A stretch of 64,000 nucleotides of DNA from Verrucomicrobiota bacterium (GCA_022710935.1 JAKLFY010000011.1:1-64000); one strand, 5' to 3'. Counted from the first letter of the stretch, positions 36,730-46,854 are shown. The notes: generated by a model from the sequence alone, not told the origin. Numbers and translations are program-made.

Positions 36730-37965
36730 ATGACACCCGCGCTGCCCCCGCGCGTCTCGACCACTCTCGTGGCGCTATTGTGGATCGTCTGCGTCCTGCC
36801 GCGGCTCGCGGCGGGGGATCCACCGGGCGATCGCCAGGAGGGCGCGCCCCGTGCGGCCCAGGTAACGGGAGCGCCGGACAACCACACCTTTGTAATGCCC
36901 TGGGGCACGCCTGCGGGGATGCGCGTCGAAGGCGAATGGATCGAGTTCGAGGCCGGCCTGCGTGTCGTGCGTCCAGACTGGTCGGGGTTCAGTCCGGCCG
37001 TGAAGTATCTCCAGCGGCCGAGGTACGCGCGTGGCGGCGACCGGCGCACGGTGACTTCGACCATCGAGAATCTGAACTTCACTTTGAGCGCTCAGGACCG
37101 TGCCGTTGGCGAGGCCGAACTCGAGATCGAGGCCACGGTGCCGGCCGGATCAACGACAGCCGGGATATTCTGGTGCTTCGAGATTCCGGCGCACGAGTTC
37201 GCCGGTGGCTCGGTCGAGGTGCTCCAGGCGGAAGACCGTGTTGGAACAGTCCTTGCGGCGAGCCTCCGGGTGCAGGCTCGGATGACCTCAAAGCCGCCGG
37301 GCGAGCGCGTTTCAATGCGGCTGAAGTTGAGGGCCAGCACCGCCGGGGATGCGGAGCCCGCTCGGTTGACGCTGGATGCGACGCGTCCCGGCCATTCGTT
37401 CGACGGCATTGGGGGCAACTTCCGCCTCCAGTTTCCCAGGACCGATCCGTCCGTCATTCAATACAACCTCGACCATCTACGGGTGGCGTGGGGGCGCGTG
37501 GACATGCCCTGGGCGGATTGGGACCCGGACGAAAGCGCGTTTGCGCTCGAAACGGCGCGGGGGGGGCGGCTGGCCTCGCGGGTTCGAGAGGCAATGGCCA
37601 TGGCGCAGACGTTGTCCCGGCGCGGCCTGCCTGTGATCGTCAGCGCCTGGGACCCGCCGCGCTGGGCCCGCAGCTCGGTTCCGCAGCCGCCCGGCGCGAG
37701 AGGTGTCGCGCTCGACGAGGGGAAGCTGCCGCGCATCTGCCGGTCTCTGGCGGTTCACCTGGTCAACAATGGGGGGCAGCGCCCGGTCGTGCCGCGGGGC
37801 CTGCCGGAAAGGGTGAGCGCCCCGCGACGCCTCGTTACGGACGCCACCAGGGAAATGGAGGAATCCGGGCGTGTGGAAGTGCGCAGTGGCAAGGCTGAAT
37901 TCGTCCTTTCACCGGCCAGCTACACCACGCTCCTGGGCGGCCCCTCGAGTCCTCCGGCGAAATGA
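36730..37965 (+). pseudogene. GH30-like glycoside hydrolase with the catalytic half deleted in frame
   Basis: 411 residues from ATG 36730 (signal peptide with LVALLWIVCVLPRLAAG). A beta-rich N-terminal domain precedes the barrel start SFDGIGGNFRLQFP, HLRVAWGRVDMPW and VIVSAWDPPRWAR. After LAVHLVNN the sequence passes to VRSGKAEFVLSPASYTTLLG, which is the C-terminal beta-strand end of GH30-type enzymes. The Glu acid/base (NEP region) and nucleophile strands lie in the missing part. It is open throughout, so automatic annotation would call it a gene. I judge it inactive. Confidence 0.65.
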
Positions 37966-38004
37966 TCATCCAAACACCTTCGGTTCGAATAAACCATTGA
38001 GAAG

Positions 38005-39663
38005 ATGAACACGCACATTTGGAAACCGCGTTCGACTTGGGGACTGATCGTGGTCGCCCTGCTGGCTGCCGGCATATCAACCGGAGCTCAGGAGCCGCGG
38101 TCGGCGACGCCCAAGGTCGTCACGATTGCTGGGAGGCCGTATCCGGTCCATCCCGCCCCATTGCCTGCCCGAATCGACTTGCCTTCCCCGGGCGTGAGCC
38201 AGGAAGAAGCCGAATACCAGCCGGAACGACGCCCCATGGACCCGCGCTTCCCGCCGGCCAATTCACGCACCGCCGAAACCGAAGCGTTGCCAACACACAG
38301 CCGTCTCGTCCTCACCTCCAGCGGTACCTATCTTACGGACGGTTTTGCGTGGGCCAAACGGACGGCGCTGAGCAAGGTGCCTCCCGATAACGGCGGCTGC
38401 TACCAGGCGGCCTTGCCGGACCGCGGCGGGTACTGCCAGCGAGACTTTGTCCATCAGATCGACGGGGCCGCGCTCCTCGGCCTGCACCGGGAAAACCTCG
38501 CCATGTTGCGGCAGTTCGCGTCGCACCAGACCGAGGCCCGGGGCTGGTTCACGCTTTGGGAGATCAACTACGATGGCTCGCCCATGGCCTGCGACTACCG
38601 CGACGACCGGCATTTCTGGCGGAATACCGCCGGCATGTTCGACCTGATCCATGGCGCGTATCGGCAGTATCTCTGGACGGCCAATCCCGCCTTGGTCGAA
38701 GACCCGATCCTGCATGGCTTCTATTCCCGCACCGTCAACGAATTCGTCGCGGCGCACGATCGCGATGGAAACGGCATTGTCGAAGGCCAGGCTGCGACGG
38801 GGTGGGGCATTGCCTGTACCTACAACGAGATGCCGGGGATTGTGCTGGCCGAGTCCGCCGATAGCCTGGGCACTCAGCGGCGAGCTTTCGAGGCTTACGC
38901 GGGGTTTCTGCGGGCGCGCGGGGACGGCGCCGGCGCCGAGGCCTGGGCCGCAAAGGCCGAGCGCTTGCGGCGCGCCTTCAACGACACCTGGTACGACGTA
39001 GCCGCGGGCCGCTACCGGATCGGCTTCGACCATCCCGGGCGACGGCCGGTGACCGGCTTTGGCTACGAGACGAGCTGGTTCATCCCCTACACCGGCCTGT
39101 GCGAACCCGGCGCTCGCGCGACGGCCTATCTCGATTTCATCCACGACCGTTTTCAGGCGAAGCCCAGTCCGAACATCGAGGCTTGGACCTACCTGCCCGA
39201 CGTCTTCTATTCGTGGAATCAAAAGGAGCGCGGCTGGCGCTACTTCCAGCACGTCCTGGACAGCCGGTCCCGCTATCCTGAAGTGTCGTTTGCCGTGATC
39301 AGTCACATTGCCACCCGCATCCTGGGGATCGAGCCCGATGCGCCCCGCCGCGCGGTCACCACGCTGGGGCGGTTGCCGGCGGAGGTCGCCTGGGCGCAGT
39401 TGGACCACGTGCCGGTGGGTGTCAATGACGTTCTTGTGCGCCACGAGGACGGCAATCGGACGACAACCCTGGCGAACCACGCCGGTCCGGACCTCACGTG
39501 GGAGGCGCTGTTTCCCGGTGAACATGCGGTCCTGCTTGTGGATGACGCGCCGCGGACGCCCACCGCGAAGGCGCAGAATGGAACGCGGGTCAGCGGTGTC
39601 ACGGTCACGGTCAAGACCGGGCAGCGCCGGTTCGTGAAAGTGCCTGAATCCTTGGGTCAATGA
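38005..39663 (+). CDS. Exported six-hairpin (alpha/alpha)6 glycosidase-like protein
   Basis: 552 residues with a signal peptide (TWGLIVVALLAAGISTGAQ). The barrel shows RGGYCQRDFVHQIDGAALLG, GWFTLWEINYDG, DRDGNGIVEGQAATGW, and PSPNIEAWTYLPD toward the end. The overall pattern is that of GH63/MGH1-like six-hairpin glycosidases. A C-terminal beta domain (about 440-550) ends the protein. Asp and Glu candidates for catalysis are in RDF and VEGQ, but I cannot prove them. It is complete and is the first of three same-strand six-hairpin enzymes (38.0-44.6 kb), probably one operon. Confidence 0.7.
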   Translation: MNTHIWKPRSTWGLIVVALLAAGISTGAQEPRSATPKVVTIAGRPYPVHPAPLPARIDLPSPGVSQEEAEYQPERRPMDPRFPPANSRTAETEALPTHSRLVLTSSGTYLTDGFAWAKRTALSKVPPDNGGCYQAALPDRGGYCQRDFVHQIDGAALLGLHRENLAMLRQFASHQTEARGWFTLWEINYDGSPMACDYRDDRHFWRNTAGMFDLIHGAYRQYLWTANPALVEDPILHGFYSRTVNEFVAAHDRDGNGIVEGQAATGWGIACTYNEMPGIVLAESADSLGTQRRAFEAYAGFLRARGDGAGAEAWAAKAERLRRAFNDTWYDVAAGRYRIGFDHPGRRPVTGFGYETSWFIPYTGLCEPGARATAYLDFIHDRFQAKPSPNIEAWTYLPDVFYSWNQKERGWRYFQHVLDSRSRYPEVSFAVISHIATRILGIEPDAPRRAVTTLGRLPAEVAWAQLDHVPVGVNDVLVRHEDGNRTTTLANHAGPDLTWEALFPGEHAVLLVDDAPRTPTAKAQNGTRVSGVTVTVKTGQRRFVKVPESLGQ

Positions 39664-39731
39664 TCTTCGAGAATAGTCCGGGGCACGTGCACGAATGCGT
39701 CCCTCGGCAAACGGATCTGCCACAAAGAGCC

Positions 39732-41915
39732 ATGCGCAACGTCATTCTGTTTCGATCGGCCGGCGGTGGGCTCCTTGCCAGCCTCAGTGCCTGGTGCCTC
39801 GTTGCGGCGCCGACGGCTGCCCGCGGCGCGATTGACCGTCACGCGCTGGTCACGCGGCACAACCTCGAGTGGAAGGATCTGCGCGGACAGGTGCCGCTGG
39901 GCAACGGCGAGTTCTGTTTCAATGCCGATGCCACGGGCTTGCAGACGTTCGGCGGCAGCACCTTGTCGCACTGGGCCTGGCACTCCGCCGCGCTGCCGCC
40001 GGGATGCACGCCCGACGATGTTCCGCCGACGGGAACGGTGGAGACCGGGCGAATTCAAGGCCCAATGCGTCAAGCGGCGGCCCGCGGCGAGCTCGACGGC
40101 TGGATGTTCCGCAATCCGCATCCGATGAATTTGGCCCGTCTGCGGTTTCTGCGCGGGGATGGAACGGTCTTGAAGCCGGAGGACGTCAGTGCGGTTTCGC
40201 GACGATACGATCTGTGGGCCGGCCTGCACACGAGCCGGTTCACGGTGGATGGCCACTCGGTCGTGGTCGAGACCTGTGTGCATCCCACGCTCGACCTGGT
40301 CGCCGTGCGCGCCGAGTCACCTCTGCTGCGACAGGGGCAACTGGTCGTGGCGCTGGATTTCCCGTATCCGAGCGGGAATAGCGGTTCGCCCTGGGTGGGT
40401 GATTGGAATCGGCACGGCGCACACACCAGCGACCTGACCGTGCAGGCACAGGCAGGGCGCGCCGACATTCGCCGCGCTGCGGACGCCGCGACGTATCAGG
40501 TGAGCGTGGGCTGGGGTGAAGGTGGTGTTTTTGGAAAACAGATCGAAGCCAAGGACGGCAAACCGCCAGCCATCCAAACGGCGGCGTGGACACACACTTT
40601 TGAGCTAATGGGCGACCGCTCCGGGCACCTCGAGTTCGTCTGCGCTTTCGGGGACAAGCCACTCGATGCCCTGCCCAGCGTAGCGGAAACGCAGCGCGCC
40701 GCGGCGGAGCGCTGGGAGCAGTTCTGGACCACCGGAGGAGCGATCGACTTGTCGGGAAGCAAGGACCCACGCTGGCACGAACTCGAGCGGCGCATCGTGC
40801 TCTCGCAATACCAGATGGCTGCCCAATCGGCCGGGAGTTGGCCTTCGGCTGAGACCGGCCTGATGGGCGTGGATTTCTGGAGCAGCCAGTTTCACATGGA
40901 AATGGTCTGGTGGCACCTGGCGCACTACGGGTTGTGGGACCGCTGGGCGATGGCGAAACGGGCGCTGGATTGCTACCAGAAGTTCCTGCCGGTGGCCACG
41001 CAACTGGCGAGGCAGTTCGACTATCGGGGCGCCAAGTGGGGCAAACAGGCCGGGCCCGAAGGGCGCACCGCGCCGTGGGCTGGCAGCTTTGTCCTGCATT
41101 GGCAGCAGCCCCATCCGCTCTTCTTCGCCGAACTGGAATACCGATTGCGGCCGAACACGCGCACCCTGGCGAAATGGAGGGAGATCGTCTTCACGACGGC
41201 GGATTACATGGCGGACTTCCCGAGGCGCGACGACCAAGGGGTGTTTCATTTGCAGCCCATCATGCCGCCGAGCGAGCAGGGAATCACACGCGACACCGTG
41301 TTTGATCTCGCCTATTGGCGCTGGGGACTCGACCAGGCACAGCGCTGGCGTGAGCGTCTGGGACTAACCCGCGAGCCGCGCTGGGACGAGGTCCGCCGCT
41401 GCCTCGCCCCACTGCCGGTGGTGGATGGTGTATTCGTCCATTCCGCCGAGTGGCACGACACCTACACGAAGCGCGCCTGGGAACATCCCGATCCCATCGG
41501 CGTCCTGGGCATGTTGCCGCCGATCGAAGGGGTGGACCGCGAGACGGCCCACCGCACCGTGCGCAGGGTCTGGCAGACGTGGGATTGGAGCAAGTGCTGG
41601 GGCTGGGACTTTCCCTGGATGGCGATGGCCGCCGCCCGTGTGGGCGAGCCACAGATCGCCATCGAGGCGCTGCTCAAGGAGGCCGGCAACAAGAACCACT
41701 ACGACCAACGCGGTGTGAACATCGGCGGTCCTTGCCCGTATCTTCCCGGCAACGGCGGGCTGCTCTACGCCGTCGCGATGATGGCGGCCGGGTGGGATCC
41801 GCCTTCGCCTGAAGGCTTCGGCGCGACACGCGCTTCGCCCACGAACCACGCGCCCGGGTTTCCCAGCGACGGAAGCTGGGTGGTGAAATGGGAAGGACTC
41901 AGAAAGGCGCCATGA
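39732..41915 (+). CDS. Exported GH65/GH95-like alpha/alpha glycoside hydrolase
   Basis: 727 residues from ATG 39732. The leader and first codons (AGAGCCATGCGCAAC) match those of the gene at 22812, which supports this start. A signal peptide is present (ASLSAWCLVAAPTAARG). The N-terminal beta-sandwich carries VPLGNGEFCFNADATG. The barrel shows GVDFWSSQFHMEMVWWHLAH, WAGSFVLHWQQPHPLFFAEL, and WDWSKCWGWDFPWMAMAAAR. These features resemble GH65 and protein-glucosylgalactosyl-hydroxylysine glucosidase-like enzymes. Its stop overlaps the next start (ATGA at 41912), so the two are translationally coupled. Confidence 0.75.
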   Translation: MRNVILFRSAGGGLLASLSAWCLVAAPTAARGAIDRHALVTRHNLEWKDLRGQVPLGNGEFCFNADATGLQTFGGSTLSHWAWHSAALPPGCTPDDVPPTGTVETGRIQGPMRQAAARGELDGWMFRNPHPMNLARLRFLRGDGTVLKPEDVSAVSRRYDLWAGLHTSRFTVDGHSVVVETCVHPTLDLVAVRAESPLLRQGQLVVALDFPYPSGNSGSPWVGDWNRHGAHTSDLTVQAQAGRADIRRAADAATYQVSVGWGEGGVFGKQIEAKDGKPPAIQTAAWTHTFELMGDRSGHLEFVCAFGDKPLDALPSVAETQRAAAERWEQFWTTGGAIDLSGSKDPRWHELERRIVLSQYQMAAQSAGSWPSAETGLMGVDFWSSQFHMEMVWWHLAHYGLWDRWAMAKRALDCYQKFLPVATQLARQFDYRGAKWGKQAGPEGRTAPWAGSFVLHWQQPHPLFFAELEYRLRPNTRTLAKWREIVFTTADYMADFPRRDDQGVFHLQPIMPPSEQGITRDTVFDLAYWRWGLDQAQRWRERLGLTREPRWDEVRRCLAPLPVVDGVFVHSAEWHDTYTKRAWEHPDPIGVLGMLPPIEGVDRETAHRTVRRVWQTWDWSKCWGWDFPWMAMAAARVGEPQIAIEALLKEAGNKNHYDQRGVNIGGPCPYLPGNGGLLYAVAMMAAGWDPPSPEGFGATRASPTNHAPGFPSDGSWVVKWEGLRKAP

Positions 41916-44629
41916 TCGTCCCAAACAACCGGCCACCCGCGATGAATTCAGCCCATGCCCTGCCGTTCCTCGTCCTGCTGACGGCGCTCTGCCTCCCGTG
42001 CAGCCACCTGACCTCGGCAGGGGAAGCAGGCTCCCCGGGTCCTCGGAGTTCGCGCCTCGCCGCATACCGGATCGTTGAGCGGAATCAGCACCTCACGGTC
42101 GTAGACGGCGGCGACCTCGACCACGTCTCGCAACATCTCGGCATCTTCACCCAACCGCCCCGCCAGGTGCCCACGCGCGGGATGCCGGACGGCCCTTTGC
42201 TCGGCAACGGCGATGTGGGGGTGACCCTCGCCGGCCCGCCGGAGGCACAGGTGTTCTACCTCGGCAAGAACGATTTCTGGACCCGGCATCCGGGCGACGC
42301 AAAGGTCATCAACGTCGGGCGGGTGGAACTCGGGATTCCGGCTCTGCAAGGCGCCGGCTACCGGCAGGAGCAGGATTTGGCGCGGGCGGAAGTTCGCGGG
42401 ACCTTCATCACGAAAAGCGGTGTGACCGTGCGCACGCGATCGTGGGTGGACGCCCACACGAACCTCCTGCTGACGGAATTGCAGTGCGAAGGCAATGAGC
42501 CCGTAAACGTCTCCGTGCGGGTCGCCTCCGGCGCGAGCAGCGACGTGCCCGGGCACATTGCCGACAATGATCGGCCGGCGACGGTCGGGCGCGAGTTGTA
42601 CGGTGGGGGGCGGTGGTATTTCGATGGCGAATTGGCGGAGGTGGTGGTTACCAACGTGGTCTTGAGCGGCGAGGTTTCTGCCCAACCCGCCAAGCCGGAA
42701 CGCTTCGACGGGAAAGCCACCTGGCGTGAATATATCGTGCCGAGGATGAGCAAGGCCGTCAGCGTCGCCGCATGGATCAAGATCGCCGGCACGAGCAAAG
42801 AGGCGAACTATCTCGTCAGCAAAGGCGAGTGGAATCAGGCCTACAGCCTGGGCTTGTCGAATGGCCGGCTCCGTTGGGCCATCAACGGCACCGTCGTCCA
42901 AACGGAGCAACCGCTTGCACTCGGCCAATGGCTGTATGTCGTCGGCACGTTCGACGGTCAGCGGATGTGCGCTTATGTGGATGGCCAACTCGCGGCCAGC
43001 CGCGGAAGCCGCGTCGTCACGAGCGACCGTTTCAGTCGGAAAGCGGATGGTCTGCCCGGCCAGCCCCGTGAGGTGGCGGTGATGCTGCGCGCCGTTGGGG
43101 CGCACGGTTTGGATTTTGTGCTGGAACCCAGGACGCCCGTCACCCTCGCGACGTCCATCCTGAGCGATTTGGATGCGAAGCATCCGGCGGCAACGGCGAG
43201 GGAGCTGGTGGCCGGTCTGACGCCAGCCGGGACAGCCGGGCTGTCCGCTCGACACCGCGCGTGGTGGACGGATTTCTGGGCGCGCTCCTTCATTGAAATC
43301 CCCGACCCGGAGATCGAGAAGCGCTGGCATGCGGCGCTCTATGTGATGGGCAGTTGCAGCCGACCGGGCAAGGTGGCGCCGGGCCTCTGGGGGAATTGGC
43401 TGACAACCGACCACCCGAATTGGCACGGAGACTTCCACCTCAACTACAACTTCCAGGCGCCCTTCTACATCGTCTATGGCGCGAACCACGCCGATCTTTC
43501 GCTCCCGTTTTACCAGGCGATCTGGGAATCCGTGCCGGATGGCCGGGCCATGGCGCGGCGGCGCGGCTGGCGGGGCGTGCATTTCCCCGTGTGCATTGGG
43601 CCGTGGGGACTGTCTCCGGAGAATCCCGATGGCGACTGGGGCCAGCGCTCGAATGCAGCCTACGCGGCGCTGAATTTCATCTGGTATTGGCAATACACGC
43701 AGGACCTGGCCTGGCTGAAGAACACCGGCTATCCTTATCTGCGCGAAGTGGCCGAGTTTTGGGAACACTATCTCAAGCTCGAGAATGGCCGCTACGTCAT
43801 CTCCAACGACGCTATTCACGAAGGTTCCGGCGACAACATGAATCCGGTCCTTTCGCTCGGCCTCGTCCGTGCGCTGTTCCACGCCATGCTCGCGATGAGC
43901 ACGGAACTGGGGGTGGACGAGGACAAACACGCCACGTGGCGCGACATCCTCGATAAGATCAGCGCCTATCCAACACAAACGCGCGACGGCCAGACCGTCT
44001 TTCGCTACAGCGAGCGCGGCACCGCCTGGTGGAACGACAACACGCTCGGCATCCAGCATATCTTCCCTGCCGGCGCCATCGGTCTCGACAGCGATCCGAA
44101 GCTGCTCGAGCTGTGCCACAACACGATTGACGCCATGAGCCGCTGGCACGACGGGAACGGATTTTCGTCTTGGTACACCGCCTGCGCCCGCGTCGGCTAC
44201 GATCCCCGAACGATCCTCGCGAACCTGCGGAAGGAATGCGACCGCTGCTCGATGCCGAACCTGGTGCTGACCTACGGCGGCGGCGGCATCGAGAATGTCT
44301 CTGGCTTTCTGGCCATCAACGAAATGCTCATGCAAAGCCACGAGGGCGTCATCCGTTTCTTCCCCGTTTGGCCGAAGGAACAAGACGCCCGCTTCGGCAG
44401 CCTGCGCGCGGTGGGCGCCTTCCTCGTCTCTGCGGAACTCACGAACGGCGTGGTCGGTGCGGTGAAGATTCGCAGCGAGAAAGGCCGCGCTTGCACCGTG
44501 CAAAACCCGTGGCCAGGCAAGAACGTCCAACTCGTGCGGAACGGAAAGGCAGCGGAAACCGCCACCGGCGCCCGCTTCACCTGGGGAACGGCGCCCGGCG
44601 AGATCCTCGAGCTCCAGGAGGCGCATTGA
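41912..44629 (+). CDS. Exported GH95-like hydrolase with inserted LamG domain
   Basis: 905 residues. ATG 41912 overlaps the previous stop; ATG 41942 gives a cleaner signal peptide (HALPFLVLLTALCLPC). N-terminal sandwich: RGMPDGPLLGNGDVGVTLAG and YLGKNDFW. A LamG domain (about 220-370, AVSVAAWIKI, LYVVGTFDGQ) is inserted before the barrel. The barrel follows: GNWLTTDHPNWHGDFHLNYN, GPWGLSPENPDGDWGQRSNA, NDAIHEGSGDN, and SGFLAINEMLMQSHEGVIRF. GH95 and relatives release alpha-L-fucose or galactose. It is the intact counterpart of the broken gene at 16417-18513. Confidence 0.8.
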   Translation: MIVPNNRPPAMNSAHALPFLVLLTALCLPCSHLTSAGEAGSPGPRSSRLAAYRIVERNQHLTVVDGGDLDHVSQHLGIFTQPPRQVPTRGMPDGPLLGNGDVGVTLAGPPEAQVFYLGKNDFWTRHPGDAKVINVGRVELGIPALQGAGYRQEQDLARAEVRGTFITKSGVTVRTRSWVDAHTNLLLTELQCEGNEPVNVSVRVASGASSDVPGHIADNDRPATVGRELYGGGRWYFDGELAEVVVTNVVLSGEVSAQPAKPERFDGKATWREYIVPRMSKAVSVAAWIKIAGTSKEANYLVSKGEWNQAYSLGLSNGRLRWAINGTVVQTEQPLALGQWLYVVGTFDGQRMCAYVDGQLAASRGSRVVTSDRFSRKADGLPGQPREVAVMLRAVGAHGLDFVLEPRTPVTLATSILSDLDAKHPAATARELVAGLTPAGTAGLSARHRAWWTDFWARSFIEIPDPEIEKRWHAALYVMGSCSRPGKVAPGLWGNWLTTDHPNWHGDFHLNYNFQAPFYIVYGANHADLSLPFYQAIWESVPDGRAMARRRGWRGVHFPVCIGPWGLSPENPDGDWGQRSNAAYAALNFIWYWQYTQDLAWLKNTGYPYLREVAEFWEHYLKLENGRYVISNDAIHEGSGDNMNPVLSLGLVRALFHAMLAMSTELGVDEDKHATWRDILDKISAYPTQTRDGQTVFRYSERGTAWWNDNTLGIQHIFPAGAIGLDSDPKLLELCHNTIDAMSRWHDGNGFSSWYTACARVGYDPRTILANLRKECDRCSMPNLVLTYGGGGIENVSGFLAINEMLMQSHEGVIRFFPVWPKEQDARFGSLRAVGAFLVSAELTNGVVGAVKIRSEKGRACTVQNPWPGKNVQLVRNGKAAETATGARFTWGTAPGEILELQEAH

Positions 44630-44659
44630 ACGCAGCGCGGCCCAGCCGCAACCGAAGCT

Positions 44660-44854
44660 ATGGAGACCCGGAACAACACGCTGGAGATCGACGTCGTCAA
44701 TCTTTGGCCGAACCGCATGATTGGCGATGCCGGCTTGCCAGAGGAGCAGAGGTTCACACGTTCCAACGTCGCCATGCCTCGTGACGCCAGGCTGCTCGAC
44801 TCGGGTTTGCTTGGACCGGTCTCCCTGCAACAAAGCCGGAAGGAAGCGAAGTGA
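44660..44854 (+). pseudogene. C-terminal fragment of a GH106/GH2-like hydrolase
   Basis: 64 residues from NTLEIDVVNLWPNRMIGD to LLDSGLLGPVSLQ. This is the last beta domain of GH106/GH2-like enzymes (usual N.LEI.V.NLWPNRLIGD....ESGLLGPV.L). Nothing upstream continues the enzyme. The N-terminal fragment at 7947-8100 is of the same broad family, but nothing connects the two. Confidence 0.65.
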
Positions 44855-45060
44855 CTTTGCGCGATGGAGTCCGTTGCCGGATTTGCACGCGCGCCAGCAA
44901 CGACGGTTGGCGCTTGTAACTTGGCGCCAGTCCCAGTATTCACACGGTCATCCATACGTAGCGCTGAGTGGCTCCAGAGAATGAACACGTGACTGGCCTG
45001 TGAGCGTGACAATCTTCGCCAAAGTGCTCGAAGCAAACACATGATAAGACACGACTCGCC

Positions 45061-46677
45061 ATGAAGACTCCTCGCGATTCCAAGTCCCCGCACACCTCAC
45101 CGATCCCCAACCAGGGGCAGCGGTCGCCGTCGGGCGCGGCCTCCTGCGGTTGCCACGCGCAGGCCGAAACGGCAGCGCCCAGCGGTTTCTCACGCCGCCA
45201 TTTCCTGCAGGGCTTGGGGGCCGCCGGCGCGGCCGCCGGGGCTCTGACTCTCACCGTCGCCAGGGTCGAGGGCGCGTCCGAGCGCGTGCCCGCCGACGCG
45301 CCGTTTCCCCGCGGCGCGACGCTGCGAGTCAAGCCGGTGTTGGTGTTTGATGCGCCGACTCGACAGGACCAGACCTCGTGGCGCAGTTACGGCGGGATCC
45401 ACACCCTCGACGCCGCGCGCGAAGAAGCCGGGCGCATCGGGAACGAACTCGCCGCCCTGAAGGCGCAGGCGGAGTTCCCCATCCAGGTGCATCCGGTCGA
45501 GGTGCTCGATTCGCAGGCCAGGCTTCGACAGATGCGGGTTGACGACACGGACGCGTGCATTGTCTACGCTGCGGGTTCCTGCACCGAATGGCCGCTCGAG
45601 GTGCCGATGATCATGTTCCTGCGCCATCGGTCGGGGCCGTTCTACCTTGGTCTCGAGATCGCGAACTGGCGGTTCCTGCGCCAGAGCGGCGATGTTCCGG
45701 CAGTGCCAGGGTTTGACGCCGACGACCTGGTGGTCGACAGCCAGCCTGAATTGCTCTGGCGGCTCCGGGCGCTGTACGGGGTCAAGAACGCCAAAGGCAC
45801 CAAAATGCTCACGATCGGCGGGCTGGCCGCCTACAGTTCCCTGGCGCAGGAGAACGGACCGCGCGTGGCCAAGGAGATGTGGGGATACGAGTTTGTCAAC
45901 GTCACGGACGAGGAGTTCACCGCCCGGCTCAAGGCGGCGCGGGAGAACGACGCGGTGGTCAGGCAGGTCGAGGAGCAGACCGCCGCCCTGTTGAAGCTGC
46001 CCAACATCAAACTCGAGACGGATCGGAAGTCCGTATTCAACTCTTACATGGCCATGCACGTCTGCCGGGAACTGCTCAAGGAGACCGGGGCGAGCAACTT
46101 CGGCTTTGCCCATTGCATGGGCCGCGGCCAGATCACGATGCTGGGCACGCCGGCCTGTTTTGTGTTGAGCCTGGCCAACGACGAAGGCTACACGGCCTAT
46201 TGCCACACCGACCTGTCGCACACGATGCCGGGCGTGTTGCTGCGCTGGATTGCGAGCCGTCCGACCTTCGTCTGCAACTCGCATCACCCGCACGAGGGGA
46301 TTTTCCTGGTGGCCCATTGCCAGGCCCCGCGGCGCATGAACGGCCAGGACTACGAGCCGGCGACGATCATGACGCACTACGAGTCGGACTACGGCGCGGC
46401 CTGCAAGACCGAATACAAGCAGGACCAGGTGGTGACCGTGGTCGTGCCGAACCTGGCGTGCAGCAAATGGCAGGGGTTCCGCGGCAAGGTGATCGGCTCG
46501 CCCTCCTATCCGGCCTGTCGCTCGCAGATGGAGATCCTTGCCGATGGGGATTGGAGACGTCTCCAGCGGGAGATGGAAGGTTTTCACACGCAGGTCGTGT
46601 ACGGCGATTACCTGCGCGAGGTCGGTTACGCCCTCAAGAAGGTCGGGCGCCAGATCGCGTGGGAATGCTTCAGTTGA
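45061..46677 (+). CDS. Tat-exported L-fucose isomerase-fold protein
   Basis: 538 residues. Tat signal SRRHFLQGLGAAGAAAG at about residues 44-60, after a long Cys-containing N-region. The body is like the L-fucose/L-arabinose isomerase superfamily: long Rossmann-like domains (DACIVYAAGSCTEWPLEVPM, MLTIGGLAAYSS) and a C-terminal part with NFGFAHCMGRGQITMLGTPA and AYCHTDLSHTMPGVLL. Classical members are cytoplasmic ketol-isomerases, so export is unusual and the true reaction may differ. It follows the glycosidase run and may process released sugars. It is complete. Confidence 0.7.
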   Translation: MKTPRDSKSPHTSPIPNQGQRSPSGAASCGCHAQAETAAPSGFSRRHFLQGLGAAGAAAGALTLTVARVEGASERVPADAPFPRGATLRVKPVLVFDAPTRQDQTSWRSYGGIHTLDAAREEAGRIGNELAALKAQAEFPIQVHPVEVLDSQARLRQMRVDDTDACIVYAAGSCTEWPLEVPMIMFLRHRSGPFYLGLEIANWRFLRQSGDVPAVPGFDADDLVVDSQPELLWRLRALYGVKNAKGTKMLTIGGLAAYSSLAQENGPRVAKEMWGYEFVNVTDEEFTARLKAARENDAVVRQVEEQTAALLKLPNIKLETDRKSVFNSYMAMHVCRELLKETGASNFGFAHCMGRGQITMLGTPACFVLSLANDEGYTAYCHTDLSHTMPGVLLRWIASRPTFVCNSHHPHEGIFLVAHCQAPRRMNGQDYEPATIMTHYESDYGAACKTEYKQDQVVTVVVPNLACSKWQGFRGKVIGSPSYPACRSQMEILADGDWRRLQREMEGFHTQVVYGDYLREVGYALKKVGRQIAWECFS

Positions 46678-46815
46678 GGCTCTCCCATGCTTAGGAATAC
46701 TGGAAGTCGCTTTGGCACCACGGCCGACTTCTGCCTGAATGACCGGCGGCGCGGTTGAGGTATGGATGTTCTCCCTGCATTGAAGGTGTACGATTAAGCG
46801 CTGGCCAGCGCAGCA

Positions 46816-46845
46816 AGTTTGGCGCAGTCCAGTTTGGCGCAGTCC
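46816..46845. repeat. 15-bp direct tandem repeat
   Basis: AGTTTGGCGCAGTCC occurs twice head to tail, at 46816-46830 and 46831-46845. It lies directly beside the duplicated nucleoside hydrolase end. Confidence 0.8.
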
Positions 46846-46854
46846 AATGCACTG

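Noticed and set aside
41948-44833. 961-codon open frame on the minus strand
   Set aside because: Antisense to the intact GH95-like gene; repetitive Arg/His/Gly-rich peptide without a domain, a usual effect of high GC third positions.
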